DNA from: Chaetorhynchus papuensis
Taxonomy: Eukaryota; Chordata; Aves; Passeriformes; Rhipiduridae
Length of the DNA: 64,000 bases
Direction of reading: 5' to 3'
Assembly (NCBI GenBank): GCA_013396525.1
Contig: VWYX01000217.1
Span: forward strand, 62,001 to 126,000
The notes below the pieces were generated by a model. It made no database searches and was not told where the DNA came from. It was given only the letters and a program-made list of their open reading frames with translations. Of this stretch, positions 36,701 through 47,217 are shown piece after piece (the stretch's first letter is position 1; each line of letters opens with the position of its first letter). The position numbers and the translations under genes are program-made.

Positions 36701-39700
36701 TATAGCCTGTAGAATAGTTTATACCAATATAAAAATAAAAAACAGAAAGAAAATTCAGAAATCAACAATGTGTGCACTTTAGGGTATTTGGGACTGTTTT
36801 TATTGTGGGTTTGGTTTTGGTTTTGGGATTTTTTTTCAAATTAACAGCCATGGCCTATTTTAAAAAGAACAGATTGGTGATGATGTAAACTGGTTAGTTG
36901 TCTCCACATGCTCCAGATAATTTGAGAAGACAGTTACACCTTCAGTTGTTTTCTTTTGGCTACTTTTTAAACAACTTCTACTATCTTAATCCAATTCAAC
37001 TCCAATGAGAACAACAGATTTGAAACTTTTTTTCCCCATTTTTATGTATTTTTTGATACAGACATTGCCTAGGCTTTCAATTTCTTCATTCTGGTGTACT
37101 CTACTTTCCCTGGCTTGCTTATACATAATGCAGGGTATGCAATGATCAGGGTACTTCAGCCCATGCTTAACTTCACTTATGTCCATAATCCTGTGGATGG
37201 AATCCACATGGTTAAAATTAGGTATGTTGGTAAATCATCTGTCTGAATGGAGGCAGTGAACAATAAGAAAACCTCTTTTAATAGAAAAGCTAATGTTTGT
37301 CAAATGCAAAGTATCATAGGGAGGCAAGCACAGAAGATAGAATGTGCAGGATTTTTAAGATGCCCAAATTTTAGGAATTCAGGTTAAGGTTTCCATGGTG
37401 ATGCTATCTTCATCTACTTCCTTATGAACTTGGGTCTCTGCTGAGTTCCACCCACATAAAAGGATAGAACAGGGTCAAAGGTTTTCTGTCTATTTCCAAG
37501 TAAATTGCAACAGGAGGAATGGCGGTGTTCAACTTAAGCGTTTTGTATCTTAATATGTCAAAGAACTAGTTTTTCCTTTAATGTCCCCTTCTTTTCTTTA
37601 GTGTTCACTTCTCAAAGGAAAACCCTGACTCAAGAGTGTGAATTGGAAAAAAATAACATATTTTATGCAAGATATATCCTTTAATAGAGGCAACAGGAGC
37701 TCAGTGTAAGATCCAGTGAGAAGAAAGTAGGCTTATGCCACTTCTGCAGCAGGACAGTCCCAAGGATGGTCCAAACAAACCTTTGTCCAGGTGTTTAAAT
37801 TTGAAACTAGTTACCCACGGCCCTAAGCATCCCTGGAGAACAGTAAATCTCTGGCCTCTTTCTTGGCCTGCCTCACCTGCTGGTCCCCTGGTCAGAGGAA
37901 TGCAACCTAACAGTTTGAACTACTGGAGTAGTACAAAGACAGTGGTATAATGGTGACAATTTAGACCACAGATCTTTAGTTCAAGGAGATGTAAGTCAGC
38001 CTTTAGAAACATGTCGCCCCACTCTGCATGACACTTTGGTTTCTCATTTCCTCTGTTACATGAAACATAAGCTTCTTGCTTCCACTTTGCATTTTCTTCG
38101 AGGCCTCTCTTTGCCTATTCAACCTGCAATTTTTGCTCAGTTGCCCAGCACTTGATGCCAGCCTCTGCTGGCTCTCGTTCTGGGCATCCTTTGCCCACTT
38201 GTTAAATTTGCAAACAAGTCCCTTTGGGTTACCTTCCATGCCTCTGCACTCACTTAAGAGAATAATTTCCTATAAGCATCTGCAAAACCCCTTCATTGTC
38301 CTCTGTCTTATTCCTCTCTAAAACTCTATCTATGAACAGCTTGAAATCAGCCAGACTGCTGGTGTGTTAATGCAACCACCTGTTATACCATTCAGTTTTG
38401 GTTTGTTATTTCTTCATACTCGCTTACACCCTTTTATACTGTATCTGTCTCTTACTACGATTATAAGGTCCTTGGAAGCCAACATCTAATATAACAGAAT
38501 CTTAATCTATGCCTGGTACAAACTCTGGGGTAACAGAAAGCATAAAAATGAATGAGGCAGTTATGCAGGAAATGTGCATCGTCATGAAATGGTATCAGCT
38601 GTGATAGCATTGTCACAAAATGCAATCACTGCATAAAATACTGATCTCACTGACTGATCAAAGCTCTTTGACTTCAGTGAAACCCAGGAAATTGCCCTTT
38701 GCCATTAAATCTTCAGATAGACACATGGTTTTAAGTAATTGTTTTCTTCATCAACCATGATCAGAAACCTCCCTTTCTGAAGTGATTTTGATAATATCAT
38801 TACCTGTTGGCCTGGTAATATCATTACCTGTCTGATCTGGTCTTCATTTTCATTTCTTGCCTACCTGTTCTGTAGTGCAGAATTATATGTGTGTTCATAT
38901 ACTGCCAAAAATATTTATCACTGTTGTCAATAATTAATAAGTATTGACAGTGAGAATATTACATGAAGCACTTTGTCTGAATGAATCTCTAAATTAGAGG
39001 AGATTATGCTGGTGAATAACCAAGAGTGTTTTGCATTTATCATGTTATCTGAAGCAAAGCAAACAATCCTTTAAGAAATACTGCTGTACAATACAAGCTG
39101 GCCAAAACCAGCTTTGGACTTCAAAAATGCCCACTCATGTTTAAGACTGAAAATTCAGTATTTCCTCTTCTTTGTTTCATAAATGTAAACAACCATTTGG
39201 AGAAAAAATCTTCCTAGAGAAACATGCATATCTCAAACTGGAAAAATAAGAAACATTTTTGAGAAGTAAGAAATCCTCTGTGATATGAATGTGCTACTTC
39301 TATTAACCCATTATTTGGTTTTCAATTTTTTGTTCATTTTACAAGAAGCTCAGGATGCCCAGATCATGAGAACATCTTTCTCCTTTTCCTTCCCAGCGCC
39401 TCTATTTTTCCTCCAAAAGCTCAGGACTCAGCTGGCATACCCATGACATTAATTTAAAGCACCTTTTGACAGTCTCCTCATCATGGACAGGACTGTTCTT
39501 TTTAAAAAGCAAAACTCACAGTCAATTTAAAGACGATAAGCTATGGCCCGGGTTCCACGCAAAGCATCGGGCTTTCCCAGGTGTGAGAAGGGGTTCAGAG
39601 AAAGTTCAATTGTTCACAGCAAGACTGAAAAACGGAAAGCAGCGAGAAAGAAGGGGTCCCCCCCCCCGCCCAAAACACACATACATCTGTGCCCGCCGTG

Positions 39701-40043
39701 CCTCCCCTCGCCCCACGACTCTGCAGACCGTACCCCAAGCACATCGGAAATGGACCCGGCGAGGTCGGCGCAACATGCACCCGCGGGAGGGAAGGGAAGG
39801 GAAGGGAAAAGGGGATGCCTTCGCACGGTCTGATCATCACCATAAAGAGTTAAAGAGAGAGTGAAATGGCTAACGTACACACACCCCGCTCCATACCGGA
39901 GAAGAGTCTCCCAGCTGAGGTTTATGCTCTGTGAGGACCAGGCTGAAACTGACCGCCCCCACGGCCACGCTGGACACCCCTAACCCTATCTCCAGCACGG
40001 AGAGCACCAGGAGGCTCCCGATGATCTGGCTGCTGGTGCACAT
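21711..40043 (-). CDS. TMEM196: Transmembrane protein 196, 4 coding exons
   Basis: TMEM196 is a small four-pass membrane protein expressed mainly in neural tissue; its molecular function is not established. Minus-strand exons 39879-40043, 28103-28159, 26033-26287 and 21711-21773 (165, 57, 255 and 63 bp) all join in phase 0 to 179 residues plus stop. Hydrophobic segments are at residues about 7-34 (IIGSLLVLSVLEIGLGVSSV), 51-70 (WSGVCFLLCGICGILCAKK), 74-97 (MILFSACCICGLIGGILNF) and 108-134 (LHLASMSLACIGIGGCTLSS). Then comes a cytoplasmic-looking tail [20 protein letters not shown] and a terminal SNGGPHLIYNGGVY. All splice sites are GT/AG. The sequence closely matches the mammalian protein, including the C-terminal exon, where mammals have a similar SNGGPQLIFNG motif. 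Intron 1 is 11.7 kb. Identity is very secure; function is open. Confidence 0.95.
21774..26032 (-). other. TMEM196: TMEM196 intron 3
   Basis: A 4.3-kb phase-0 intron, donor GTGAGT and acceptor TTCTAG. It contains a GC-richer patch (about 24330-24560), a charged 81-codon minus-strand open frame (24582-24827), and a short degenerate tandem repeat (24928-24980). No TE family recognised. Confidence 0.85.
24928..24980. repeat. Short tandem repeat, about 26 bp x 2
   Basis: AAAACATCATCTTTTTAAAA and AAACATCCTCTTTTTAAAAC recur in tandem, each followed by an ATGTTT-type end. A palindromic AAACATGTTT flanks the array on both sides (about 24918 and 24970). Confidence 0.7.
26033..26287 (-). CDS. TMEM196: TMEM196 coding exon 3 (TM3-TM4)
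   Basis: The acceptor cctgacag precedes base 26287 and the donor GTGAGT follows base 26033. The 85-codon exon holds the third and fourth membrane segments and the juxtamembrane block [20 protein letters not shown], which is almost invariant in vertebrates. The frame stays open 79 codons past the donor (to 25793). Confidence 0.95.
26288..28102 (-). other. TMEM196: TMEM196 intron 2
   Basis: A 1.8-kb phase-0 intron, donor GTAAGT and acceptor GACAG. No repeat family or RNA gene recognised. Confidence 0.85.
28103..28159 (-). CDS. TMEM196: TMEM196 coding exon 2
   Basis: A 57-bp exon encoding FLLCGICGILCAKKKSGLV, the second membrane segment. The acceptor tttttttgcag precedes base 28159 and the donor GTAAGT follows base 28103. 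It is too short for open-frame scans but matches the family exactly and is in phase with both neighbours. Confidence 0.94.
30260..31190 (+). mobile_element. 5'-truncated CR1 LINE with fossil reverse transcriptase
   Basis: About 930 bp covering the end of CR1 ORF2 and the 3' UTR. Translation gives FANDTKVGDTV (the degenerate remains of the RT active-site region, with Asn where an Asp is expected) and WAITNHMKFNRTKCPILHL, QYKKGIKLSECIQRRMTKMV and similar CR1-RT blocks. These are spread over several frames, so it is dead. The 3' end GAGTTGGACTTGGTGATC, then GGGTCCCTTCCAGCTTGAG, is the same tail type as that on the two SINEs in this window. Confidence 0.88.
32800..33300 (+). mobile_element. CR1 LINE 3' fragment
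   Basis: A CR1 3' region ending in the classic tail GATGACCTTTAAGGTCCCTC then ATGATTCTGTGGTTCTATGA. Internal signatures are CTGCCTGGAGAAGAGAAGG, TTGCCCAGAGAGGCTTTGGA and GGTGTCCCTGCCTATGGCAG. It is 5'-truncated and carries a nested fragment of a different CR1/SINE tail at about 32905-32969. Its tail differs from that of the 30260 copy, so the two belong to different CR1 subfamilies. Confidence 0.92.
32905..32969 (-). mobile_element. Nested SINE/CR1 tail fragment
   Basis: ATTCTGAGTTGGAAGGGACC and CACAAGGATCC lie on plus inside a forward CR1 and are the reverse complement of the GGTCCCTTCCAACTCAGAAT tail. The surrounding CR1 reads continuously once this ~65 bp is removed (GAGAAGGTTC | TGGAGACCTCAC). 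The fragment is too short to tell a truncated SINE from a truncated LINE. Confidence 0.65.
36799..36837. repeat. G/T-rich low-complexity tract
   Basis: GTGGGTTTGGTTTTGG then a T-run, of the same kind as the tract at 14581-14670. Confidence 0.7.
38792..38839. repeat. 24-bp tandem duplication
   Basis: TAATATCATTACCTG is identical at 38792-38806 and 38816-38830, with similar trailing bases (TTGGCCTGG versus TCTGATCTGG). Confidence 0.8.
39782..39808. repeat. (GGGAA)n short repeat
   Basis: GGGAGGGAAGGGAAGGGAAG within TMEM196 intron 1, close to the exon 1 donor and inside the CpG island. Confidence 0.8.
39879..40043 (-). CDS. TMEM196: TMEM196 coding exon 1
   Basis: The exon runs from the ATG at 40043 (A at -3) to donor GTACGT after 39879. 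It encodes MCTSSQIIGSLLVLSVLEIG through EHKPQLGDSSPVWSGVC: the first membrane segment, the first loop, and the start of the second segment. The downstream junction VC|FLLCG restores the family sequence exactly, which selects this donor over an overlapping GTGTGT. Confidence 0.95.
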
Positions 40044-40092
40044 CCTCCCTCGGTCATCCTTCCTTCCCGATCAGCCGGGGAAACCGCGCATC

Positions 40093-40117
40093 ATCCTCCT
40101 CCTCCTCCTCCTCCTCC
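40093..40117. repeat. (TCC)n microsatellite at the gap edge
   Basis: At least eight TCC units run directly into the N gap, just upstream of the TMEM196 start codon. The true length is unknown. Confidence 0.85.
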
Positions 40118-40358
40118 NNNNNNNNNNNNNNNNNNNNNNNNNNNNNNNNNNNNNNNNNNNNNNNNNNNNNNNNNNNNNNNNNNNNNNNNNNNNNNNNNNN
40201 NNNNNNNNNNNNNNNNNNNNNNNNNNNNNNNNNNNNNNNNNNNNNNNNNNNNNNNNNNNNNNNNNNNNNNNNNNNNNNNNNNNNNNNNNNNNNNNNNNNN
40301 NNNNNNNNNNNNNNNNNNNNNNNNNNNNNNNNNNNNNNNNNNNNNNNNNNNNNNNNNN
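40118..40358. other. Assembly gap (241 N)
   Basis: 241 unresolved bases between a TCC repeat and GC-rich sequence, within the TMEM196 CpG island. The gap probably reflects GC-rich, repetitive DNA that was hard to sequence. Confidence 0.99.
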
Positions 40359-40869
40359 CTCCAAGGTGCCGGGCCGGCGGTGGGTGCGCGGCTCCGCGCT
40401 CCTAAAGGCTGCGCCTCCGCCGGGAAAGTCGACCTTGTCCGCTCTCCTCCTGCGCTCTCATTGGAATGACCTCACCGGGATTCTTCCCCCCCCTCCCCTT
40501 CTTGTTTCTCTCCCCCTTCTCTTCCTGGGCTGGGGGGCGGGGGGTAGAGGAGTGTGGCGAGCCCAGCCCGGCTATATTTATGTATGAATCTAGACCCAAT
40601 GCATGGGCAAGGCGCACGGCAGCCCCGCCCCGGGGCCACAAGGCACGGCACCTTCCCCGGTCCTCCCCCGGCACGTCGCTCGCACACCTCCGCCGTCCCG
40701 AGCCGGCCGCGCTGCCGGCGGGACGCGGGAGACGATGCCAGCCGCAGGCGGACGCCTGGGAGATGACCCTTCTCGGGGGGGACGAGGGGTCCGCAGGCCT
40801 CCCTCCCCCCAGGTGCTGCTGTCAAAATTCAGGAGGAAGCCCGTCTTCCTCTTGAATTAGTAAAAGGGC

Positions 40870-43800
40870 TGGAGCATGCTGTGTCTCACCACTGCAAAAC
40901 TCTGGTCTTCTGCAAACCCTACTGCCAAAATAGGCAATCTCTGTAGCCATTCCTGACACTGACAATGGCCAGAACTGTGTCAGTCCCAAAGCAAATGAGC
41001 AATAAAGCAACATAGAACAAGAGATTCAGGGCTGCTACTTAAACCATGCTGGATTGCTTGGTACCAATCTTTATTACTGTGCCTGAGATACAGAGAACGC
41101 TGTGCCACTCTGACTACAGTTTTGCAATCCAGATGTGTTGCACAACATGGTATCACACAGACACTTAATCTTGCGCCTTGGCTTTCCTAAATGTGGATCA
41201 CCAACATTTGGATATTTACCTTAACAAGAGGGCAAAAGAACTGCATAGACAATTATATCCCCCAAACCTATACCAGGATTCAAAAATATTGGCATCCAGA
41301 ATGATATAATTATTTCCTCTAAATACGTGCTAATTTTTTTATTCTAATAAAAACTTTTATAGAATCTTTCCTTTTATCAAAAAATCTGCAATTCTTAACC
41401 CGTATATAAATCTAACACTCAGATGTCAGAATCCAGAATGGCAGTCTAGACTTGTCCAGTATTTCATGGTGCAATTTGGAAGCAAGAGCATAAGATTAGC
41501 AAGGTCCTGACTGAATATTTTTCTTTGGACTTGACAACCTGTCTTGTGTTTTGAGAATAGGTATTATATGCACTTGAGAAGACCGGATCCACCACTGCAG
41601 GCCAGAGTTTAGCTCTCATTTGTAGAAATCCTCAATACTTAATTGTGGTTAGTGGAGTTAGACTGGCATCAAAGTCTGTCACCTTATGGTGTTTATGTTT
41701 TTTAGGTATCCACGAGTAAGAGTGAGAGGTCCTAAGATAGGATCTTAATGCTTTCCAGTTTAGAACTTTGTTTCATACTTTCTCACACTTTTCCCACTTC
41801 ACAGAAGCAGAACAGTTGACTATGTCCAAAGGAAAGCTGTGTTATAGTTAAAGCCAAGTTTCCCCCTTTTCATCTCTTATGTTTTAAGTGGTACCTGACA
41901 TCTCTTATCATTAAAAATCAAGGCACAGCATAAAAGTTCCTAAGTTACTATATTTATGTAGGAGGATGGAGAAAGCACAGATTTTCAAGTACCCACATGG
42001 GTGTAGGAAGGTGTTTCTGCAATGACAGTATCCTTATTATGTCAGATGTTATAAACGCTAAAGTGTGCTAAGGTGCAATGATTTTAGTGCTCAGAGTATA
42101 TTTTACCAGGTCTGTAAAATCCAGTGGTGATAAGAGGGGAATTGCATAATGACAGATATAATTAATATATTTAATGCTTGAAGGCAGATAGAGAGGCTTT
42201 CACATCAGAATAGAGCTCATGTGACAGAAATAAGATTTCCATAAACAGCTTGTTTTATGTAACATTTCCACTTCAGTCATAATAAGCTGTCAGAAAGATG
42301 GGGGGAAAGAGACCTTGTGAAAAGTGTGCCCTAGATGGAGATCACTTCATGCAACAGTTAATAAAACAGAGATGTAAAACTGGAGTCCAACATCAGGAGA
42401 GCAAGTGCTCTGGGTGCCTGCTTTCTAATCAGCAGGCTACCGAGAGGTGAAGAGCTAAGCAAGACCTCAGCCAGAGTTAATAAGACTGCTCAGGAGGAGC
42501 TGAGTGAGTTATCTCTGCTTGCACCCTTTTAAATAAAGACAGGAAGGAAGTGTAAAGTTCTAATCACTAGCTTTTTAAAATTAAAAGATACAGTCTTTGT
42601 CCGTGTAATCACTTGTGTTTATTGGTACTATGGTGCTGCATCATCATTATGTGCTGATCTAGGCAATTAACTTTACATATGGGACTATTCATGCATACAT
42701 TTCAGCACATGCTTACATCTTTGCAACATTAAGTTATTTAACTGCTTGCTGTCTCAACTGGCTGGTTTTGAAATGTTTCCTGTATTTGTGATTCCAGTAA
42801 CAAAAAGATTATGATGAAATACGAAGGGAAAAAAAAGGAAAAATCCTTCAATGTGCAGGCAAGTTTTCATTATAACTGCATAAAGTTAAATACTAAAATC
42901 CCATCTCCAAAGTAAAATTTATTAGAGTCATGAAGGCTTTGGATCTTTTAATTTAAACTGTTGGGTTCATGAACAAAAGACATCAATCTTATTCTTCTTG
43001 ATTTCTTTGAAGGAAACTTTTTTCTCTCTTTTTTGTCATTGGAGACTTTAAAAATGGTTCAGGGCAAAAAAAATTCTAGTCACACAGCAGGATGAAGGGT
43101 AATTGGATGACATAGCACTGGCAATGAAGAAGTAGAAATCAGAGCACAAAGATTCATTTATACTTAGTCCCTTTTACATGTCTCTGATGACCAAGAGACC
43201 CTAAGAAGGTTATAGCCTCTCCATTGGAAATTGCCAGCTTTATGTAACACTTTTGAGTATGTATTCATAACTGAATACACTCTGTTCAAGTGGTTCTGTT
43301 TATTGATTTCCTAATTTCATATGTGTCTAAAACAATACTGTATAGATTTTTATTATGAATGAGAACTGGGCCTATAGTGTTAAATCAGAACTCAGGCCCT
43401 TGAATCCAATTCAGCCTAGGAAATTGTGAATAAAATTGAAACTGTACACCATTCTGTGGCTGCTTAGAGGATGAGAAATAAGGTGGTGCAGTCCAAGAGG
43501 GGAAATACTCCCTGAATATTGATGTTCCTAATATGCAGGTATAAGCTAGCAGCTTTGGAGAAATAAACACAACTTTGAGTGATTTTGGAAGCTGGATTAC
43601 TTTTTACCTTATGGATTTATTTTCTCATCAGTACCAAGGCATATCAGTTGTGCTATCTTGGAATATTTGACACAGACTAGATGACTTCTACCAGGACATT
43701 CCCTGGGAAATGGAAAAATTCAGCCTCAAGGGCAGTTTGCAAATCCTCTTTTTTTCACAAGTACCTTATGCTTTCAACTTACTTTGCAGATTCCATTTCG

Positions 43801-44990
43801 TTACACTGTTTTGGCACCCGGATCCCTTCAATTGAGTTTGACTGAAGCAAAACCAAGGAAAAAACAGTACTCTAACAAACAGCCTTTAAGTGTTTGGAGT
43901 GATACACTGCTTTGGGTTCTACAAAGACTTGTCTATTGATTTCATTCTAAAACCAGTTTTTTTTTCTGCATCCTATCTATAGAAATGTGTGCAAAACAGT
44001 CTTTAGAGCATTCCTTCTTTTTTTTTAATCTTTTTTCTTTTTTTTTTTTTTTTCAAATCAACTCTTAGTAAATTTTACTCCTTAGTTTGTTCATACTCTA
44101 AATTAGTATGTGCTGGTGTTCTAAATGGGGAAGCAAACCCATGTAAATCTCATTTAAGGGGATAAGATAAGGGACTGTCATTGATTTTGTCTGTTCAAAG
44201 TTCAATACTCAGGCAAACTTTCTGCTGAATGAGTAGTTCAGGCCCAGTTAAGCTAAGATCTGTGTCACTGAAGTGACTGTTAATCTTGTTAGGTCAAAAT
44301 TGTTTTTCTTCGATCAAATCATTAAGGCATTGGCTTATAACACACACAAAAGAATCTGATGGCATAATCTAAAATTACTTGGCACATATTTTCATTCTCA
44401 CTCCTACTTTGTGCAGTTGCAGAAAGTTATTCCACAGCTCTATAGTACATCTCATAGCTCCACTCCTGAAGCTGTGAAGCCGTGGAGAGATGTTAGAGGG
44501 GATCAGAATGAACAGTTGCAGAGGATCAGCATATAGCACCTCTGCAAAGGAAAAAGCCATTGCCCTGGACTGCCTTCTTGTACTGTACTCAATAATTATT
44601 AAATCTACCAAGACAGTGAGCATTTTGTTCAGACCATTACTGGAACCTGCCTACAACCATGAAGCAATTGCACTTTTCAGTAATGCACTACCGTAGTAGG
44701 TGCTAGCATACAAAAGTTCCAGACAGTTCCTAGCTATGCTGCAAGTATCTCACTGACATCTTCTGAACACGTCTCATTTTCATCTTGTCCTCTGCACTCT
44801 GAGTAGTTTTCAAATGACATTTGTGTCATCACTGCTTGCAAGAGTCTCCAGTAATTTATTCTGCTGTTTGGGAATACTGAAATTAAAAAAGGATTGGGAT
44901 CTGAAATAAAAAAGGAACATAAATCTTTAATCCAAATAATTTATTCAGTGCAATGACCCGGAAAAATACTGACTTAGTTACCCTTTTTTT
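40870..44990. other. Intergenic, upstream of TMEM196
   Basis: AT-rich, no gene recognised. A pyrimidine/T-rich tract lies at 44011-44053. Open frames do not exceed about 80 codons. Confidence 0.45.
44011..44053. repeat. T-rich tract
   Basis: Long T-runs broken by AATC and single C residues; possibly an old poly(A) tail on the opposite strand. Confidence 0.75.
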
Positions 44991-45122
44991 GTTTTATTAT
45001 CTCAGTTGGTTTGAGCTTGGTGCTAATAACATGAAGGTTGCAGGTTGGATCCCTGTATGGACCATTCACTTAAGAGTTGGACTAATGGGTCCCTTCCAAC
45101 TCGGACTATTCTGTGATTCTGT
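44991..45122 (+). mobile_element. tRNA-Ile-derived SINE with CR1-type tail
   Basis: CTCAGTTGGTTTGAGC (A-box region), TGGTGCTAATAAC (anticodon loop AAT of tRNA-Ile) and GCAGGTTGGATCCCTGTATG (degenerate B-box) form a tRNA-Ile head. CCATTCACTTAAGAGTTGGA, then GGGTCCCTTCCAACTCGGAC, then ATTCTGTGATTCTGTT form the CR1-like tail. This is the TguSINE1 layout of songbirds. A 7-bp match TACTGAC flanks it (44967-44973 and 45123-45129) and may be a target duplication, though it lies about 17 bp from the inferred 5' end. It is not a functional tRNA: no acceptor stem pairs at the 5' end. Confidence 0.85.
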
Positions 45123-46899
45123 TACTGACCTTGGATGTTCAAAACAAAGCAAAAGCAAGATAACATCATTACTGTCCTGCTATATAAACAGAATGAGTAA
45201 ACAGTCTCTTCAGGATAGTAAATTAACATATGCTTTGAATTGCGTGACTTACATAACCTCTCTGACATTCTGCCATCTTTCACTCTCTGGCCTTCCCTTT
45301 TTGGGGTAAGTTTTGTATTCCACAGAAGCCCATTAAATCGTGATTTAATTAAACTCTTCTGATCTGAAAGCAGTCAAAATATTTTCTTACAATGAGGACT
45401 GCAATACAGCATTGTCAAACCTAAAATGCTGTGAAACGGGTGTCTGAGTAACACCTTGGTATACTGTAGATCTGCCACTGTACTTTAGAATCCTGCAGTG
45501 CTTTCAAGTAGTAAAGTTATAAAGTGTCTTAGGAATATCAGCCCTTGTACAATACAGCACTCGAGTGAGTTCAGAATTCACCTTATGAATAACACGTTTC
45601 TGAATGAGGGTGAATCTAACACACGTACAGCTAAATATGTGCTGAAGGGCTTTTCTGAATCAGAGTCATTACAGCTTCCATCATGTAGACTCCCCAGGGT
45701 CACATTTGCCTAAATGGGAGCACAGCCTGAACGAGGGCTACAACAGACCTGCACATGTTAAGTGCCCTGATGGACCACATAACTCATCCATGAAAGGAAT
45801 TTGTGCTGCTACACTGACCAGGAATAGTGCCTACCCAGAAACTAGCACTCGAGAACCTCAGGACCAGTATCTGCTCCCGTTTTTGGCATCCAATACACTG
45901 TAGAAAAAGGCAGAGTCCAAGCTCCAGCTGTTGCCTGCTCATATTTTTTGGATGAGTCATGAAAGAGATAACAGCTGGCAGGAACCCTGTTAACAGCCCT
46001 AATCTGAAGCCTCTCGAGATAGTTTTGCTGTTGAATAAGGAATGTGTTTTTTTTTCCTTCACCAGCTCTTTTAATTAGATCTGAATTTATCTCCCACAGA
46101 ATAATTTTTTTCTAGTGATGACATACATTGTTTGAAAAAAGTCCTTGACCATGGGGCATCTGAGCTGTTTCCTGAGAAGATTTGAAAAGAGGTTTTCTTT
46201 TGTGGCATTGTTCTTTGCAAAACAATTGTTAAATTTTTGTGTCTGAGGTAGAGTAAAGAAAAAAAAATTCTTTAGCAGTCTAAAATAAAAATGAAAGTAT
46301 TTAGACACTAAAGTTTAATTATTCACATTCTTTCAATGTTAGGCAAAAATAGGAATTAATGGTAAACAAAAAGATTTCCCTTGAACTGTGCATGCCTCCA
46401 TCATCCCCTTTTCTCTGCCAAACTGTAATAATAATTTTTATTAGAAACACACTTCATGAAGAAAGTGAAGAAAGAGTAAAAAATAGTAAGCTCAGAGGGC
46501 ACAGAGTTGAAAGAGTGATTTGTCAACATTCCTGGAAATCATAGCTTTTCTTGGACTATACCCAGCAAATTGTTAGTTACTGTAACACATGATTTTGTGG
46601 AAGATCTGTAGTCTGACCCAATTCCTTGTCTAGTTGGTAAGAATCTTACAACTGAATGAAATGTAAGTTGAATTGGGTATCGCTGTATTGTGGCTTTTCA
46701 TTGGTCAACATTTACAAATAATTTGTTCAGCTGAAAAAACACAGGGTATATTGCTAGACTAAAGTCCTGTTACATCCATCTATAAAACTCAGGTTTTTTG
46801 GCCAATCATATCTGCAGATTGCTGACAGTTTACCAGCAGCAGACCTGCTGTCTGGCTGGGAAAGTTGTCCAGTCACATCACTGTCAGGGAGTTAGGGTC
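45123..46899. other. Intergenic, nothing recognised
   Basis: AT-rich sequence with only short open frames and no recognised repeat family. Confidence 0.4.
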
Positions 46900-47217
46900 T
46901 GTTGCTGTTGTAACATGGACACTTAGAAAAACCACACGAAGTCCAGGTCAGTAGCAATGATGGCAAGGCTGGTTTAATGGCTTTTTTCCCAAGGTTTTTA
47001 TATGTTAGTTTGCAAAAGTGAGTTAAATGGCATAAAGTAATTGGTTCTCTGGCCATCCACCCCTCGAGGGGATTGGCCCAACTCTAACACATCCGTTCCC
47101 AAGTGTTTTTCTAGTTGAAGCCGTAACAATCTAGAAAAAACAAGTGCAGGTGTGGATATTGATAAAACTGGTAACTTTGTTTTAGTTAACTTGCATGGGA
47201 AAGACAGAGTTCTCACA
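46900..47217 (-). mobile_element. Probable solo LTR, about 318 bp
   Basis: On the minus strand the segment starts TGTGAGAACTCTG and ends CAACAGCAACA (TGT...ACA). It contains TATAAAAA (46995-47002) and ATTAAA (46973-46978), and reads like an avian LTR end (GACCTGGACTTCGTGTGG). No convincing target duplication was found and the outer border at about 46900 is uncertain. The TATA-like and polyadenylation-like motifs are only about 20 bp apart, unlike the LTR at 8.1-9.0 kb, which weakens the call. Confidence 0.42.

Larger units (their letters stand above)
28160..39878 (-). other. TMEM196: TMEM196 intron 1
   Basis: An 11.7-kb phase-0 intron, donor GTACGT. It contains two CR1 copies (about 30260-31190 and 32800-33300), a 17-base A-run (29279-29295), a G/T tract (36799-36837), and a 24-bp tandem duplication (38792-38839). 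The rest is AT-rich with no other recognised element. Confidence 0.85.
39540..40860 (-). promoter_or_regulatory. TMEM196: TMEM196 CpG island and promoter region
   Basis: A GC- and CpG-rich block surrounds TMEM196 exon 1 and extends about 800 bp upstream, broken by the N gap. Upstream on the minus strand lie a CCAAT box (ATTGG on plus at 40460-40464) and a weak AT-rich TATA-like stretch near 40572-40582 (CTATATTTATG on plus). The start site cannot be fixed, because part of the 5' UTR or proximal promoter lies in the gap. Open frames through this block on both strands are GC-driven artefacts. Confidence 0.7.

Noticed and set aside
39931..40587. 218-codon plus-strand open frame near TMEM196 exon 1
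   Set aside because: It crosses the N gap, is antisense to TMEM196 exon 1, and reflects GC-rich sequence.
44991..45065. Functional tRNA-Ile gene
   Set aside because: The head is clearly tRNA-Ile-like, but the 5' acceptor strand does not pair, the B-box is mutated, and a CR1 tail follows directly. It is a SINE.
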